Source of the DNA: Incurvaria masculella
Lineage: Eukaryota; Arthropoda; Insecta; Lepidoptera; Incurvariidae
DNA: 64,000 nucleotides
NCBI GenBank assembly: GCA_946894095.1
Contig: OX335645.2
Span: forward strand, 18,747,001 to 18,811,000
Direction: 5' to 3'
Below, one piece after another: positions 1 through 13,300 of the stretch. Made by a program: the position numbers and the translations under genes. The first letter of the stretch is position 1. Every line of letters starts with the position of its first letter. Below the pieces are notes generated by a model, which was not told the DNA's origin, searched no databases, and saw nothing but the letters and a program-made list of their open reading frames with translations.

Positions 1-1305
1 GCGCGCGCGCCGTCACCGCACCACCGGCCGGCGCCTTCCCCATGCAGAACTCGAGCCACGTCAAGTTCGAGCCGCCCACGGTTCCGGTCATATTTGTGCT
101 CGGTGAGTATATGCGAACTCTATGTCTCGCTAGACGAGAGTCTCGGACACCGGAGGGCAGGGCCGCAGCACGCGGGACAGCGCGTCGCGCGCGCGTGCCG
201 TCGCCACACCACCCGCCGGCGCCTTTCCCATGCAGAACTCGAGCCACGTCAAGTTCGAGCCGCCCACGGTGCCGGTCATATTTGTGCTCGGTGAGTATAT
301 GCGAACTCTATGTCTCGCTAGACGAGAGTTTCGGACACCGGAGGGCAGGGCCGCAGCTCGCGGGAGAGCGCGTCGCGCGCGCGCGCCGTCGCCACACCAC
401 CGGCCGGCGCCTTCCCCATGCAGAACTCGAGCCACGTCAAGTTCGAGCCGCCCACGGTGCCAGTCATATTTGTGCTCGGTGAGTATATGCGAACTCTATG
501 TCTCGCTAGACGAGAGTTTCGGACACCGGAGGGCAGGGCCGCAGCTCGCGGGAGAGCGCGTCGCGCGCGCGCGCCGTCGCCACACCACCGGCCGGCGCCT
601 TCCCCATGCAGAACTCGAGCCACGTCAAGTTCGAGCCGCCCACGGTGCCGGTCATATTTGTGCTCGGTGAGTATATGCGAACTCTATGTCTCGCTACACG
701 AGAGTCTCGGACACCGGAGGGCAGGGCCGCAGCACGCGGGACAGCGCGTCGCGCGCGCGCGCCGTCACCGCACCACCGGCCGGCGCCTTCCCCATGCAGA
801 ACTCGAGCCACGTCAAGTTCGAGCCGCCCACGGTTCCGGTCATATTTGTGCTCGGTGAGTATATGCGAACTCTATGTCTCGCTAGACGAGAGTCTCGGAC
901 ACCGGAGGGCAGGGCCGCAGCACGCGGGACAGCGCGTCGCGCGCGCGTGCCGTCGCCACACCACCCGCCGGCGCCTTTCCCATGCAGAACTCGAGCCACG
1001 TCAAGTTCGAGCCGCCCACGGTGCCGGTCATATTTGTGCTCGGTGAGTATATGCGAACTCTATGTCTCGCTAGACGAGAGTCTCGGACACCGGAGGGCAG
1101 GGCCGCAGCACGCGGGACAGCGCGTCGCGCGCGCGCGCCGTCGCCACACCACCGGCCGGCGGCGCCTTCCCCATGAAGAAATCGAGCCACGTCAAGTTCG
1201 AGCCGCCCACGGTGCCGGTCATATTTGTGCTCGGTGAGTATATGCTAACTCTATGTCGCGCTAGACGAGAGTCTCGGACACCGCAGGGCAGGGCCGCAGC
1301 ACTTG
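1..1305 (+). repeat. 188-bp tandem array of a complete mini-exon, seven copies
   Basis: Seven copies of a GC-rich unit lie head to tail. The 55-nt exonic core falls at 48-102, 236-290, 424-478, 612-666, 800-854, 988-1042 and 1179-1233; spacing is 188 bp except the last (191 bp, one extra GGC). Each unit has a pyrimidine-rich acceptor ending in CAG, a core encoding NSSHVKFEPPTVPVIFVL plus one base, and a GTGAGT donor. The last unit reads AAG at the acceptor and K in place of N. Units differ by scattered substitutions, and most carry an in-frame TAG upstream of the acceptor. The array runs off the left edge, so the copy number is a minimum. The unit length is not a multiple of three. Confidence 0.9.
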
Positions 1306-4300
1306 GAAAACCCCCGACGGATTACTTCTTTCTCATGCATATTTCAAGCGGGATGTTCCGACCCGTACAATGTTTTTTTTTACACAGAACGCAAAAAGTA
1401 TTGCACTTTAAGGCACGAATTCGTCAAAAATATTAAATATAGCCATAGTAGTTGCAGCGAAAACATATTCACAATTTGTGATTATGTTAGATGGCGCTGT
1501 TAAGGTGGCCCAACCCGGCGGGCCCAACTCATTCGCGGGCACGGTACAAAACCGTGCTGTTGCGCTCTGGGACCTTCTCTGTTTCAAAGAATAAGACAGG
1601 CTCCGTGATGAGGAAGATGCAACATGTCCACAAAAAAGACAATGTGCATAGTGTATGATTTGGTAAGATTTACGAAAATTTTAATTTCAAGACGACTTAT
1701 AGCTAAAAGTAAACCACGACCGCTGTAGTCAAAAATCTAACAAAAATCAAATAGATCATAAATCTTGATTAAATAAGCTATGTCTGATGACTAATCTTTT
1801 TACGATGTTCTTACTTTATCATTGCGTAATCCACCTCCAAAGTTATTGTATAAAACGCGCGAAAAATTCGAACTTTCGGACCTTATATCTTAGAAATCAA
1901 ACACAATTTTACAATGCCAATGGTCATCAGACATCTAGTCCGATCAAATAAAGCTATTTTGAGCAAAATTTTGGATCTCTAACAAGAAATATGGGCGTGA
2001 TCTTCTTTCCCCTTTTGTATGGGGAGATGAGCGGGTTGGGCCACCTTAAATAAAAATCGTATTTAAATAAATTGTAACAAAACCAATAATCCTGAAATTG
2101 TGAAATTGTTTTCGCTGCAAGTAATATGACTATATTAAACTTTTATTTTTAATTCGTGGCTTAAAGTGCAATACTTTTTGCGTTTTGTGTGCAAACAACT
2201 TTATATGGGTCGGAACAGCCTTAAAGAATAGTATTTGGCACAGAAAGACTTTTAAATACTCGTATTATTCCCTTTAAAAAAATAACGTAACCACCGTCAG
2301 CTCGTTGAAAGAGTAAACTCGAAACGTTTACAATTGCTCTTGCGCAGGAGGTCCGGGCAGCGGCAAGGTGACACATTGCGACAACCTGATGCAGGAGAGG
2401 CGCGGCGTGGTGCACATCAATATGACGGATCTGCTGCAGCAGTACGCCATCGGCAACGGTGAGTGAGAATTACCGTTCAAGGGTAACGGACTTTGCATGC
2501 CTGAAAAAACATGTTTACCAAGTATGGAAGTGCCATATGGTTCGTTGATCGAAACTAATTTATTTATTAATGTTTATGGAGCTCATAGAAATAAGGAATC
2601 ACTTTACGCAGAGGCTTTTATGATAAAATCTCATTCTCCGACTTACAGACCGATCATGGTGTTATTTTACTTTTTTTTTGAAGCATTGACTCATACGACA
2701 ACATCTATAGCATCTACGAACTCTACCGTCATCTCATCTCGACAAGCAGATTTCCAATATTTAGTAAAGTTTACGAACCTGTTTTGTTTAGTACGGAACA
2801 AACTCTCAATTGGTTTTTCAGTTTATTATTATTTTTATTAAAGCCTTTCAAGCACACACATTATTATTTGACCTAAGGTTCTTCTTCTTATATCGCTCTG
2901 GTGCCACCCGCTGCAGGGCATAGGCCTCTCTCAACCTTACAGCTTTTGAGGTTGTGGTCATTTTCCTCCCTGGGTAACCAACCTTATCTGGGAGTAGACA
3001 CTTGTAGTATCATTTGATATGTTTTGTGCAGTAACACTTACATGACTTTTACTATAATTTAAGATTTACATTAAACAATAGTTTTTCAGTAATCAGCAGA
3101 AAAGGCACGGGTACCAGTGGAGATGCATTTCATGCAAAGTCTGAGAAGTCTGTCAAAGTTTGAGAAGTGAGTTTACCAGACAATTTCAGAAAAGCTGGGT
3201 TGAAGAGCATTGACATTATAGTGACGAGAGTTGAGAATCGTATTTTAAGACATGCTGGACATGTAGAGCGAATGGATTACAAATAAGTGACAAAACAACT
3301 TTAAAGAGTATAGAAGTGAGTGAAATTGTCGTGCCGGTAACGGTTGTGGTAATGCTTCAATAGGTCAGGTACGTAGCCCCCGTAGTATAAAATATTTTAA
3401 AATCTAATATTTTATATCAAAACAATGTTATATATACATTATAACTCTTAATTATTCATCCATTATAAACTTCGTCCTTGAACGTTAAACTGACATTGAT
3501 GACTTGGATAGACATGCACTCGTGGAGGTGAAGACCTCCATGCATGCATCCGCTGGTGCGGTCGCGGTCTATCGAATTGGATTTGCGATGCAGATAATTA
3601 AAGTCGGGCATTTGCCTGCGTGTCCACGGTTTGTTTTATAGCTTCATCCATTTATTACCAATACAGATTAAAAAACAATTCCTATTCATTCTTGTAGCTA
3701 TGTATCATATATATGTTTAGACAATATTTTATTGATCATTCAATCTTTAAAAAAAAGGAAACTGTATATAAAGACTATTTAAAATTAGCTTCGATAAATA
3801 AAGTGGTATAATCGTCTGAAATATTTCCACTATCATTTTAAAAGAAATGGTTGACATATGTTAATGAAATATCATGTAATTTTGCCACATACATTTTGTT
3901 TCTATATTTCTCATACATTAAAAAATAGATAGTAGACTGCACTAGGATTTTTAACATTTAGCCAGTTGAATAGATCACAGCGAAGAAGAACTGGCTAAAA
4001 CTTCGCTAAACATTTTTTTTCAATGTCAGTTTCATTTACTTGCACATAATCTTCATTCACTGCTCACTTTTCTATTTAACTTAACAACCTATAGAGAGCA
4101 ACTACTAACTCACCTCCACTTTTGTTCTGAGCTGCTAGTCCGAAGTAATCGAAGTTCCGTAAAAACGTTAAACTCCATACAAGTTATTATTATTATACAA
4201 GTTATATTCTGTGGTTTTACTTCTTCAAGCTGTCAAAGTCAAACTCGGATTTCCGATTTTCAATTCAATTTCTCCGAGCTGTCAAATCAAACTCGGACTC

Positions 4301-7300
4301 TCAAATGTTAGTTCACTTAACGCCCACTGCGCGCGCTCCTAAATTTCTCCATATATTTGAAAACACCAGTCGATCGGATTGCAGTAAACGCCAATTTAGA
4401 TGACAGCTGGGACTACGGGCTCTGGGCTACAGTCGAGCACCATATATTGTTTTCAGGGCATTTTGAAAGCTTATGGATTCTGATAAATAAAACCAGATTT
4501 TACATTTCGAAGTATATGCCCTCACAATAAATGATTTTTATTGTGAGAGCAGTCTTCCTTAGGTGTCACCTCAATGGGTTTATGGAACGTATTCACCCCC
4601 GCTCCGTGCTCGTAAATAGTAAACCTCTATGCTAGTGCAAGTGCAAGGTGTAAGAAGATAAATTTGGTTACAATATTACCTTTTTAACACGCTTTTTATT
4701 AGCTTGGGTTGTATGTATCTATGTATGTAATGGAATCTTTGAGATTAATTTTCACCAGTTTCCAGAAGTCTTTAATTTGAAACTTTGCATACGTATCAAG
4801 GACCGATGACAATGCAATAATTTCATAACAATTTCCCATTATCCTTATTAGGACCGCCAGGATTCATAAATTCTTCTATAGATCCTCTGCAGTAATAATA
4901 ACGAATTGATAAATCGGACTAAAAAATTAAAAGTAAATAATAATTTAAAAAAACCAAAAAACACGCTTTTATAGCTAACCGAACTAAAAAATATAAAATA
5001 ATTTTTAATTTTAAAGAGTTTATATTACAGTAGTAGAAGATCGAACAATCAATCAGAATTTATCACCTCAAAATAAAATTATAATAAAGTTTAAGTTATT
5101 AACAAAATAATTAAATTCAGAGTAAAAAGCGTGGGGTGCTTGATAAAGTAAATGTAACAATAATTCTATTGGCAGCTATCTATGAGAGGAGAGTTATGAA
5201 AAGTAGTAAAATGCACCCCACGCTTTTTACTCTGAATTTAATTATTTTGTTGATAACTTAAACTTTATTATAATTTTATTTTGAGGTGATAAATTCTGAT
5301 TCATTGTTCGATCTTCTACTACTGTAATATAAACTCTTTAAAATTAAAAATTATTTTATATTTTTTAGTTCGGTTAGCTATAAAAACGTGTTTTTTAGGT
5401 TTTTTAAACTATTTTTTTTTTTATTTATTCTCCTAACAATTATTAATCTATACTATTTCAAGGTCTCTATTCGCCTAAGCGAAAATATATGTAATGTCAC
5501 ATCGACAGGACCACCTAAATAGACCTAAATAAGTTCATTGATAAATTCGTGATTTAAGTGTGGAAAAGACTGTTCAATCGATATTTATAAAACTATTACG
5601 AGGAATTCATAAATGTATGGTCAAATTGCGGAAGCTTTCACTGTATTGTAGTCCAGGAGCTGTAATTAATTAGTGATATTTTATAACAGCTTATATCATC
5701 CTACATATGCATACCTAAATATTCGTTGCATAAACGTTAACTAAAAGTGGGATTTATTGGCACGATCTTAAAGATGGACTTACATACTAAATACATACTG
5801 GTACGCTAACGAATTAATAAAGAAAATAATACCGTACCTTCTTTTTATGGATTTTTTATGGAAAAAAAACAATGAAGCCGATATTTATTAAAGTTTTATA
5901 TTTCATTCTAAATATTCAAACTGTTCATAATTTACTTTAAATTTACAAACTTTGTGAAAAAGTTGGGTTTTGTAGATGGTCAGTCAGTAGAAAAATAATT
6001 TTCCATAACATAATACTATTCAAAACTTTAAGGCTATACACAAAAAATCGCTTATAAGTATACAGAGTTAGTAGAGTTTTAGTTAATTTAGTTTTAATGT
6101 TTAGTGTTCATTGCATTCAAATATTAATTGTATTACAAAAAATATCCATAATTTATTTTCAGATTGGATAAAATAATGTATAGATACATACGTAGCTTGG
6201 AAGCATGACTTAGTAATGTAGTTTCTATGCTTCTAGAGCAAGCAGCACCTACATAGATAACCTTCCAACACATAAACTTGCTTAACTAGGTAACAATGGT
6301 TGTAATTATCTTTACATAAACGAATGAAGCAGTATCTTCGACGAAGAGACACCGATTATAAATTCACGATTCTAAGACCTAGAAACGGTGGGCGTCGACG
6401 GTCGCTTTTCAGCTTTAGCTAGACTCCGTGGGAGAGTGGCCAGCTGATGGCCGACAGACACGAGCTACATCTAATACGCAGTTGATTTGGAGTAATTTTG
6501 TGTTATAGGCATGTTATAGCTAAAGTTCTAAAACGTTTAAATGGCCTTGGACGCATGAAGAACCTTTGAAATATTGACATCTTCACCTCTTCGAATGTCA
6601 GATTGAATGTTTTTAGATGTTGATATGTAAACTTAGAAATAAATTAAAATTAAGGAACAAATTTGTTGTTAAGCATAAAATATAGAACGGCTGGACCAAT
6701 TGGGATATTTTGTCTCAAACATTTGTCGAAGTCCGTGGATGGTTCTTTCTTAGGTATAGTTGGACCCAAGAGGTGCTGTTGTCGAGGTCCACAGCAGCCC
6801 GCGAAGGTGAAACTAGATTTTATCGGGTTCTGTGAATGTCCAAAACTAAATCGGCCCGAGTGGGGACGGAAACCTCAGCTAGTTTTTTTTATACATTTAT
6901 TGGTTTGAGTTGTCTCGACGAACACAAAGTCCAACAATTATTAGTTACAATTAGAAATTAGGAATCCTACTCAAGCTTTGTTACAGAATATTATGCAGGC
7001 TGCAATAGTAGTCCCTGCCGTAACTTTGGTATGGTAGTATTCGAAGAGTTCTGATAAAAAAAAAACAAAACACTTTTATTTCAATCAGCTCTTTATCTGG
7101 AGATATGAATTTTCAAAGGGTCAACGCATGCCACTTTTGTTGGTGCTAACTAGCCCACACTCTTTCTTTCTCCATCCTGGGCGCTTGCTCAGCGCCAGCC
7201 CACCCGACCGTTTTCCGACTCTAATGCTATCAAATTTTTTTTTTGCTGATCTTATGAATTAATTTGTTCGAAATCTTACAATCTTCTAACCAATACGGAG

Positions 7301-10300
7301 CAAAATGGCATCGAAGTTTATAGTTTGCATTAAACTCAAGAATAATTTCCTGACATTGTTACCGCTGTTATACCCTGTATATTAATGAACTAATTTCGTC
7401 GGTGGTAACTGGCATTTACCTTTTGATCTATAAGTTGGCTGTGAAAGGTGGAATGAGCTGTTCAAAAGCCTAAGTCCGCTAGTAGATAACTGCACTTTCG
7501 AGCGTTACCGTTATGAGAAAACGCCGGAATACAAAATTGTACCAAACCACTGCAACTGCATTACGCTCTCATCGCCTTTTTTTTTACATTTATTACTTTA
7601 TTTGTCATAATTTTTTTATCATTTCTGATATTGAGGCATGATTTCTTTTTTAAAATTGTATAAAGCCAAAACGAACCAATTCATCTAGATCATATTTCAT
7701 CTGTATTATAAAGCACTGCCAGATATTTCTGTATATTACTGTATTTCTCAAAAAACATCTGAATAGTTTGGAGCATTTTGTTATTTATTTTGAAACATTT
7801 ATTCTAAGGGATTAAAAATTTCTCAAAAAGTTTGAAATTTTTGGATTTGTATTGTTCAAAAATATCTGACGCGTCTCATAGATATCGTTTGGTATCTAGC
7901 AGGATGCCAAAATGTTTTTTCCACCTGGATCTTTTTTATATTGAAGATATCATCCTAAGGACCCTTTTGGTATTCATAACTCAGTTTCGGCAAAAGTGTG
8001 AATTGGATCCTTTCTGCGTAACTACGTTCACTTTACAGCTTCAATAAAATTTGTAACATAGTATTTCCTAAAAGTACCTTCATACACGGGACTATGTTTC
8101 GAAAAAATACGGTTCAACAATTTAGTGTTTTTTCAAATTAAATGACAATTTTTTTACTCCCTTTTTAGTTTTCAAAAAATAACATTTAACAAAGACATGA
8201 TTAACTAGCTTTTGGGTAATTGTTACAATAATTAATTGCTTACAATGTTGTTTCTATGATTCTTCATCTGTAAAATCAGAGATTCTATTATATTATCCCA
8301 CCCACATTTTTATAGTTCCATATACGATTATAAGGTTTACGTTCAAATATTGTGTCAGGTTTCTGTGAATCCGGCAATGATATAGAATCAGGAAAGCGAA
8401 CTTTATTGAATGTTGATAAAATATGAACAGAAATATAGTAAGCTCGTAATTTATGGGGTTTATAGTGTCGAGAGCCTAAAATAAACTGAAGCTTGCTTTT
8501 ATGACAGCTTTGGTATCGAAAAGCGGAAGCAAATAATTTAGGTGTGCATTCGATGCAATATTTATTGTAAACCTCGATATCACATACGTACATCATTTGC
8601 TTATCATATATGTTTGGAAATGAACAGTAAGTTATGAATATGAATGCAAATGGCACAAATTAAACCTCAATTGAGTTTTAAATCGAGACGTCTAGGTAAT
8701 GAAACGGATGTTAAAAATATTTTAAATTGTAAGGCGTACGTATTTATTATTAAATAAAAAATTTCGTGCGTGGAATGATTTTTAGACCTATTTTAGGACC
8801 ATTAATGTCGTTATTTATGCATTTATTCAATGTTAAATCATATTTTTCAGTACTAGGCCGAAAATTTTTAGGAAAACTCGATATCGTATAAATGCCTAAT
8901 CTGAAGAGTAAGTAACATTTTTGGGGCATTTACATTTAAATAATATTTTAAAATTTTAAATGGTAGTTTATGGGTCTGAGTAACAGATTCTATTTTAATA
9001 GATAATAAAACATCATATTACAAGGGGTTTACCATTTTATTACAATTGAAGAAAAATAACTGTGGTAGTGAAGGCTCGGGTTGGTATCATCGCATTTAAT
9101 GAAAAAATAACAGTGATGGAAATTAACATTGACATTGTTTCCCATCCAGTCAAATGTAGCCGTGCAATATAATGTAGTTCCTGAGATGGCACCAGCCAGC
9201 ATGTCCTGTGTGGGTTCTAGCGCTTAGAAATAATATGAGTGGTCCGACTACAAATTTCTGGTCGGCTCTTCTTCGCCAGAAGTAATCGAACCGAAAGGGA
9301 AAAAAATATGACGAATCCGAGTGTGTAATATACATCTAATGGAGGAAATAAAGAAACTGAAACTGAAACCTTTCCGTGCATGTCGCAAGAGGCGACTAAG
9401 GGATTCGTCGTTCATGGTTCGATTCTCACGTAAACCTCTAAATCTTCATCCTTACTTGTTAGGTGACTGTTAGTCCAGTTTGGTGTCACATTGAATAAAC
9501 TTTACTAAACAATGGTCGAAGCGGCAATGATTTTTTTTTCCATCCAGTTCAGTGTTGCTGCGCGTGCAATATAGGGATGATATTCAATAATTTAATATTT
9601 TACGGTGGTGTTTTCCGAATCAAGCAATAACTCTGTCATCCACATGAAAATAATAGAGAGCCTGCTTCTAGATATGCAAGATTTCGGCACACTATCCAGC
9701 AAGACAGTTACGGAGGTGCTAATGCTCGAGATGAAAATGGCGCCGACTGCGCACACCTACCTCGTGTCCGGCTACCCACGGTCCATGCGCGACGTTGCCG
9801 AGTACTCTGACAAGGTAGGAATGGCGCCGACCACGCACACCTACCTCGTGTCCGGCTACCCACGGTCCATGCGCGACGTTGCCGAGTACTCTGACAAGGT
9901 AGGAATGGCGCCGACCACGCACACCTCCCAAGCAGCAATTGTTGTTCTGAATTGGCAATAAAAAGGCCCTAGGAGCTATTTAAGACTTCAACACCTCAGA
10001 ACCTATTAGCACAAACGAGCGCATATATTGGTATAAACAACCTCCTGGATAGGTCCTGGTGACCAAAAGGGCCCAGCCACGACAACCTCCTAACAACCTC
10101 CTAATGACTATTTAGCCCTGACCTGTTAGCAAGTAAATATTCACGACGAGGGCTAAAATATGACCAATTGGCTTCCGCGCGGGCTAAAAATGTGCCTGTT
10201 AGCCATCTGTTTGGCATGTAGGAGCTCTTGAATGCTTCTTTATGACCAAATAAAAACCATTTTATTGCTATTACCGGGTATCTTTTTTTGCTAGAACCCG

Positions 10301-13300
10301 ACGACGGCACGAAAGCAATTCGTTTAGCACGTATTTTTGGTGGCTGCAACCATCGATGGCCGCTAACTTGTTCACAAGGCACACTCATGCAAGCTTGGTT
10401 GTTACATGGCGGCAAGGCGTAAGTAAAACATTGCTAGTTGTGGACACCTACGCGTAAGTTTGTCTGGGAAGCCTAGTTTGTCGATGAAATGCTATATTAT
10501 ATGCATTATGAACAAGTGCGCCCCCTAGATTATTAATATTTAATAAAAAATAAATAGTTTCGTAAATAACAAAAAATTCTAAACTTATAAGTATTACACA
10601 TGAAAATGTGCAACTCGAGCCGTTCAAGTCAAATACAATAACGGAATAAAATTATTAACCGTTTATTATTTAATTAAAATGATTTTAAATACCAAATTCA
10701 CAATTGAAAAATGGCGGATGATCAAGATAACCAATAGGCTAAGAAAAATGCTTAAATATGGCCTCTTGGCCATCATGCATGCTGGTTTTATCACAGTATT
10801 GCCATTTCAAGCCAAGTTGGCATTTTTTGTGGCCAGTTAGCATTTATAGTGGCCAGTTGGTTTTGAATAAGGCATTGCTTATCAACCCAGAGGCCTATTT
10901 AAGGTCAATAAGCATGAGCGTTTGCCAAATGTATACACTTACAACTATTGTAAAACTATGTAAGTTGTGTCCGACCAGTGATTTAAAAAATTCTACATAG
11001 CAGCATTGCGATCGGAATTGTTGGCTGTTTTAGTATTTCAGTTTCGACCCTCTCGCTCAAGCTCGCATAAGAGGCTAACCACGAGGTTATCCGTCGTCCT
11101 GATAAAATATTACGCACCATCCATCGCCAATAAAGTATGGTTTTCCTATACCGTAGTACAAGCCTTTTTATCATAGGCTATTTCCAATTCATAAAAGTTA
11201 AATTCGCCGACATACCACGATTTAAGTCATTAAATAAGTTAGATGATTTAAATCGTGGTATGTCCCCTCTTTAAAGGTTAAGACTGCCCGGGCTGATACC
11301 AACGCTTTTGATGAAAAGATGAAATATAAAGGGAAGGTCTTAGGTCTATTTATTCAAGAATGCGATGTGTTGGGTTAGTACCATGAATGTGGTATAGCCA
11401 TCTATTGCCAGTTACATAAAAAAGGCAATGAAGTAGTTTATTCTCAGGTACCCTCTGTAAAGCAAGCTGAAATTGCTTAAAAAGTGTAAAACTGAACTAA
11501 TTATGTTTAGAATCCAAATAATATTTCGCTTCGCATTTTTCTTAAATTTTCCACAGGTTATTTTCTAAGTCGACATTATAATTTATTTTACCTGGAAATA
11601 GCAACCTGCTGTATTCCAGTTGAGAATGCATTTCACTCATCATAATAGATAGCCTATCTGTCTAGTGAATCTAAACTCATGGATATACACTTAGTCGTTG
11701 GTACTCGATGAAGCCACAAGTTGGTCTTCGCGCTAACCATTTTGACTTAAAAATGGCCAAACAGCAACGAATCGGGCCAAATAGTCCGAAATAGGTTCTG
11801 ACGGGTTCTGCCTTTTTGCCAAAACGCCACATAATGGTCTTTAAAAGTGCTTTCTGGTTGTTAGAGCTCATTGGTCTCAAATAAGCATGTCAAAAGCCAA
11901 ATGGTCCCTAATTGGTCATGAAATGGCACCACAGTGCTAAAAAGTGGCTTAAATATAACCTTAATAGGGCCATCAGGCAAGTGCCTTTTTTGGTCTTGAA
12001 CTTAAGTCATCAGGAGGTTGTCGTGGCTAATTATTAGAACCTTTAGGTTCTAAAACCTTTTGGCAACAAATGATGCATGAAATTTACTACATGGTAAGTG
12101 AAATGCTATTATATAACCTATTTAATGCCAATTGGCAAGTTCCAGAACCTCTATCCGCAAAAATTGTTACTTGGGCTACCTCGTGTCCGGTTACCCGCGG
12201 TCCATGCGCGACGTTGCCGAGTACTCTGACAAGGTAGGAATGGCGCCGACCACGCACACCTACCTAGTGTCCAGCTACCCGCGGTCCATGCGCGACGTTT
12301 CCGAGTACTCTGACAAGGTTGGAATGGCGCCGACTGCGCATACCTACCTCGTGTCCGGCTACCCGCGGTCTATGCGCGACGTTGCCGAGGATTCTGACAA
12401 GGTAGGAATGGCGCCGATTGCGCACACCTGCCTGGTGCCCGGCTACCCGCGCTTCATACGCCACTTTGCCGGGTACTCCGACATGGTAGGAATGGCGTTG
12501 TTTGCGCCCGCCAAACCATGTTCTAAGAGCGGCGTCGCCGATCAATACGTAAAAGGTTGACATTTCGTGGTTGCCCAATACAATTCTTACACCAAATTAA
12601 TCTCATGGAAGCTGTCCGTTGTCTGAAACACCACTAAACATAAATTAGACTCCAGATTATTACAAAACAGGTTACAAAATGAGCTTTCTGACCGCTTAAA
12701 TAAGTTTAATTTCAATACTATGTTAATTTTAAGTAATTTTATCGATATGCTCTTCCTAAATCTTACTCCATCCTCTTCATCTTAGTTACTGAGTAACATT
12801 TCGTTTTGGGAATTCGTCAGCTAAAAACGTCGGAGATATCTCCTCCCACCGCGTGAAAAGTCGTAAGTTTTCAAATGTGTTCAACGACCGCGATAATCTA
12901 AAAAGTATTATTGATATTTGATGCTTGGGTCGTGGCATTAAGGGCTGCTCCCGTCTCCAGATACAAGCCGTGAACGGCGTGGTGCTGGTGAGCTGGCGGC
13001 AGCGTGTGCTGGAGCGTCAGATAGACTACGGCGCCAAGCTTGGTCACGTCGTGCTCAGCCTCGCCAAGATGGAGCTCAAGAACTTCTACAAGAACGTGAT
13101 GCCCGTCGCTGACTACTTCGACCAGAGCAATATGCTCATAGCGGTGAGTTTTTATTGTTCTTTAAAACCAGCCGCCAAATCACCCCTCGCCGTTTCTTTA
13201 TCCCACCAAGACTTCTAAACACCTGAAGAAATTCCCTCATTCCACAAAATATTGAACATGGGACTAAGAATCATTCCCCTAACCATAATAATAGTGGTGT

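Larger units (their letters stand above)
2459..9680 (+). other. Intron of AK5-like gene with old transposon debris
   Basis: No conserved exon was seen. It holds a decayed LINE tail (about 3095-3285), a MITE copy (about 4104-4445), a large inverted repeat (4941-5409), a generic transposon tail near 6640-6880, and a SINE body fragment (9070-9215). The rest is AT-rich sequence in which only short, unsupported open frames occur. Confidence 0.6.
9737..12500 (+). repeat. 84-bp exon-plus-donor tandem array, split by a transposon
   Basis: Units start with ATGGCGCCG at 9737, 9821 and 9905, then after the transposon continue at 12240, 12324, 12408 and 12492. Each unit is 78 nt of exon (HTYLVSGYPRSMRDVAEYSDK frame) plus the first 6 nt of intron, GTAGGA. 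The period is exactly 84 and keeps the frame open. Right-hand units have diverged more (for example ATG in place of AAG before the last donor). Confidence 0.9.

Noticed and set aside
1..1305. CRISPR array
   Set aside because: Units are 188 bp and alike throughout, without short repeats separated by unique spacers, and the genome is eukaryotic.
9708..9958. Minus-strand proteins over the 84-bp repeat
   Set aside because: Shadows of the repeated AK exon.
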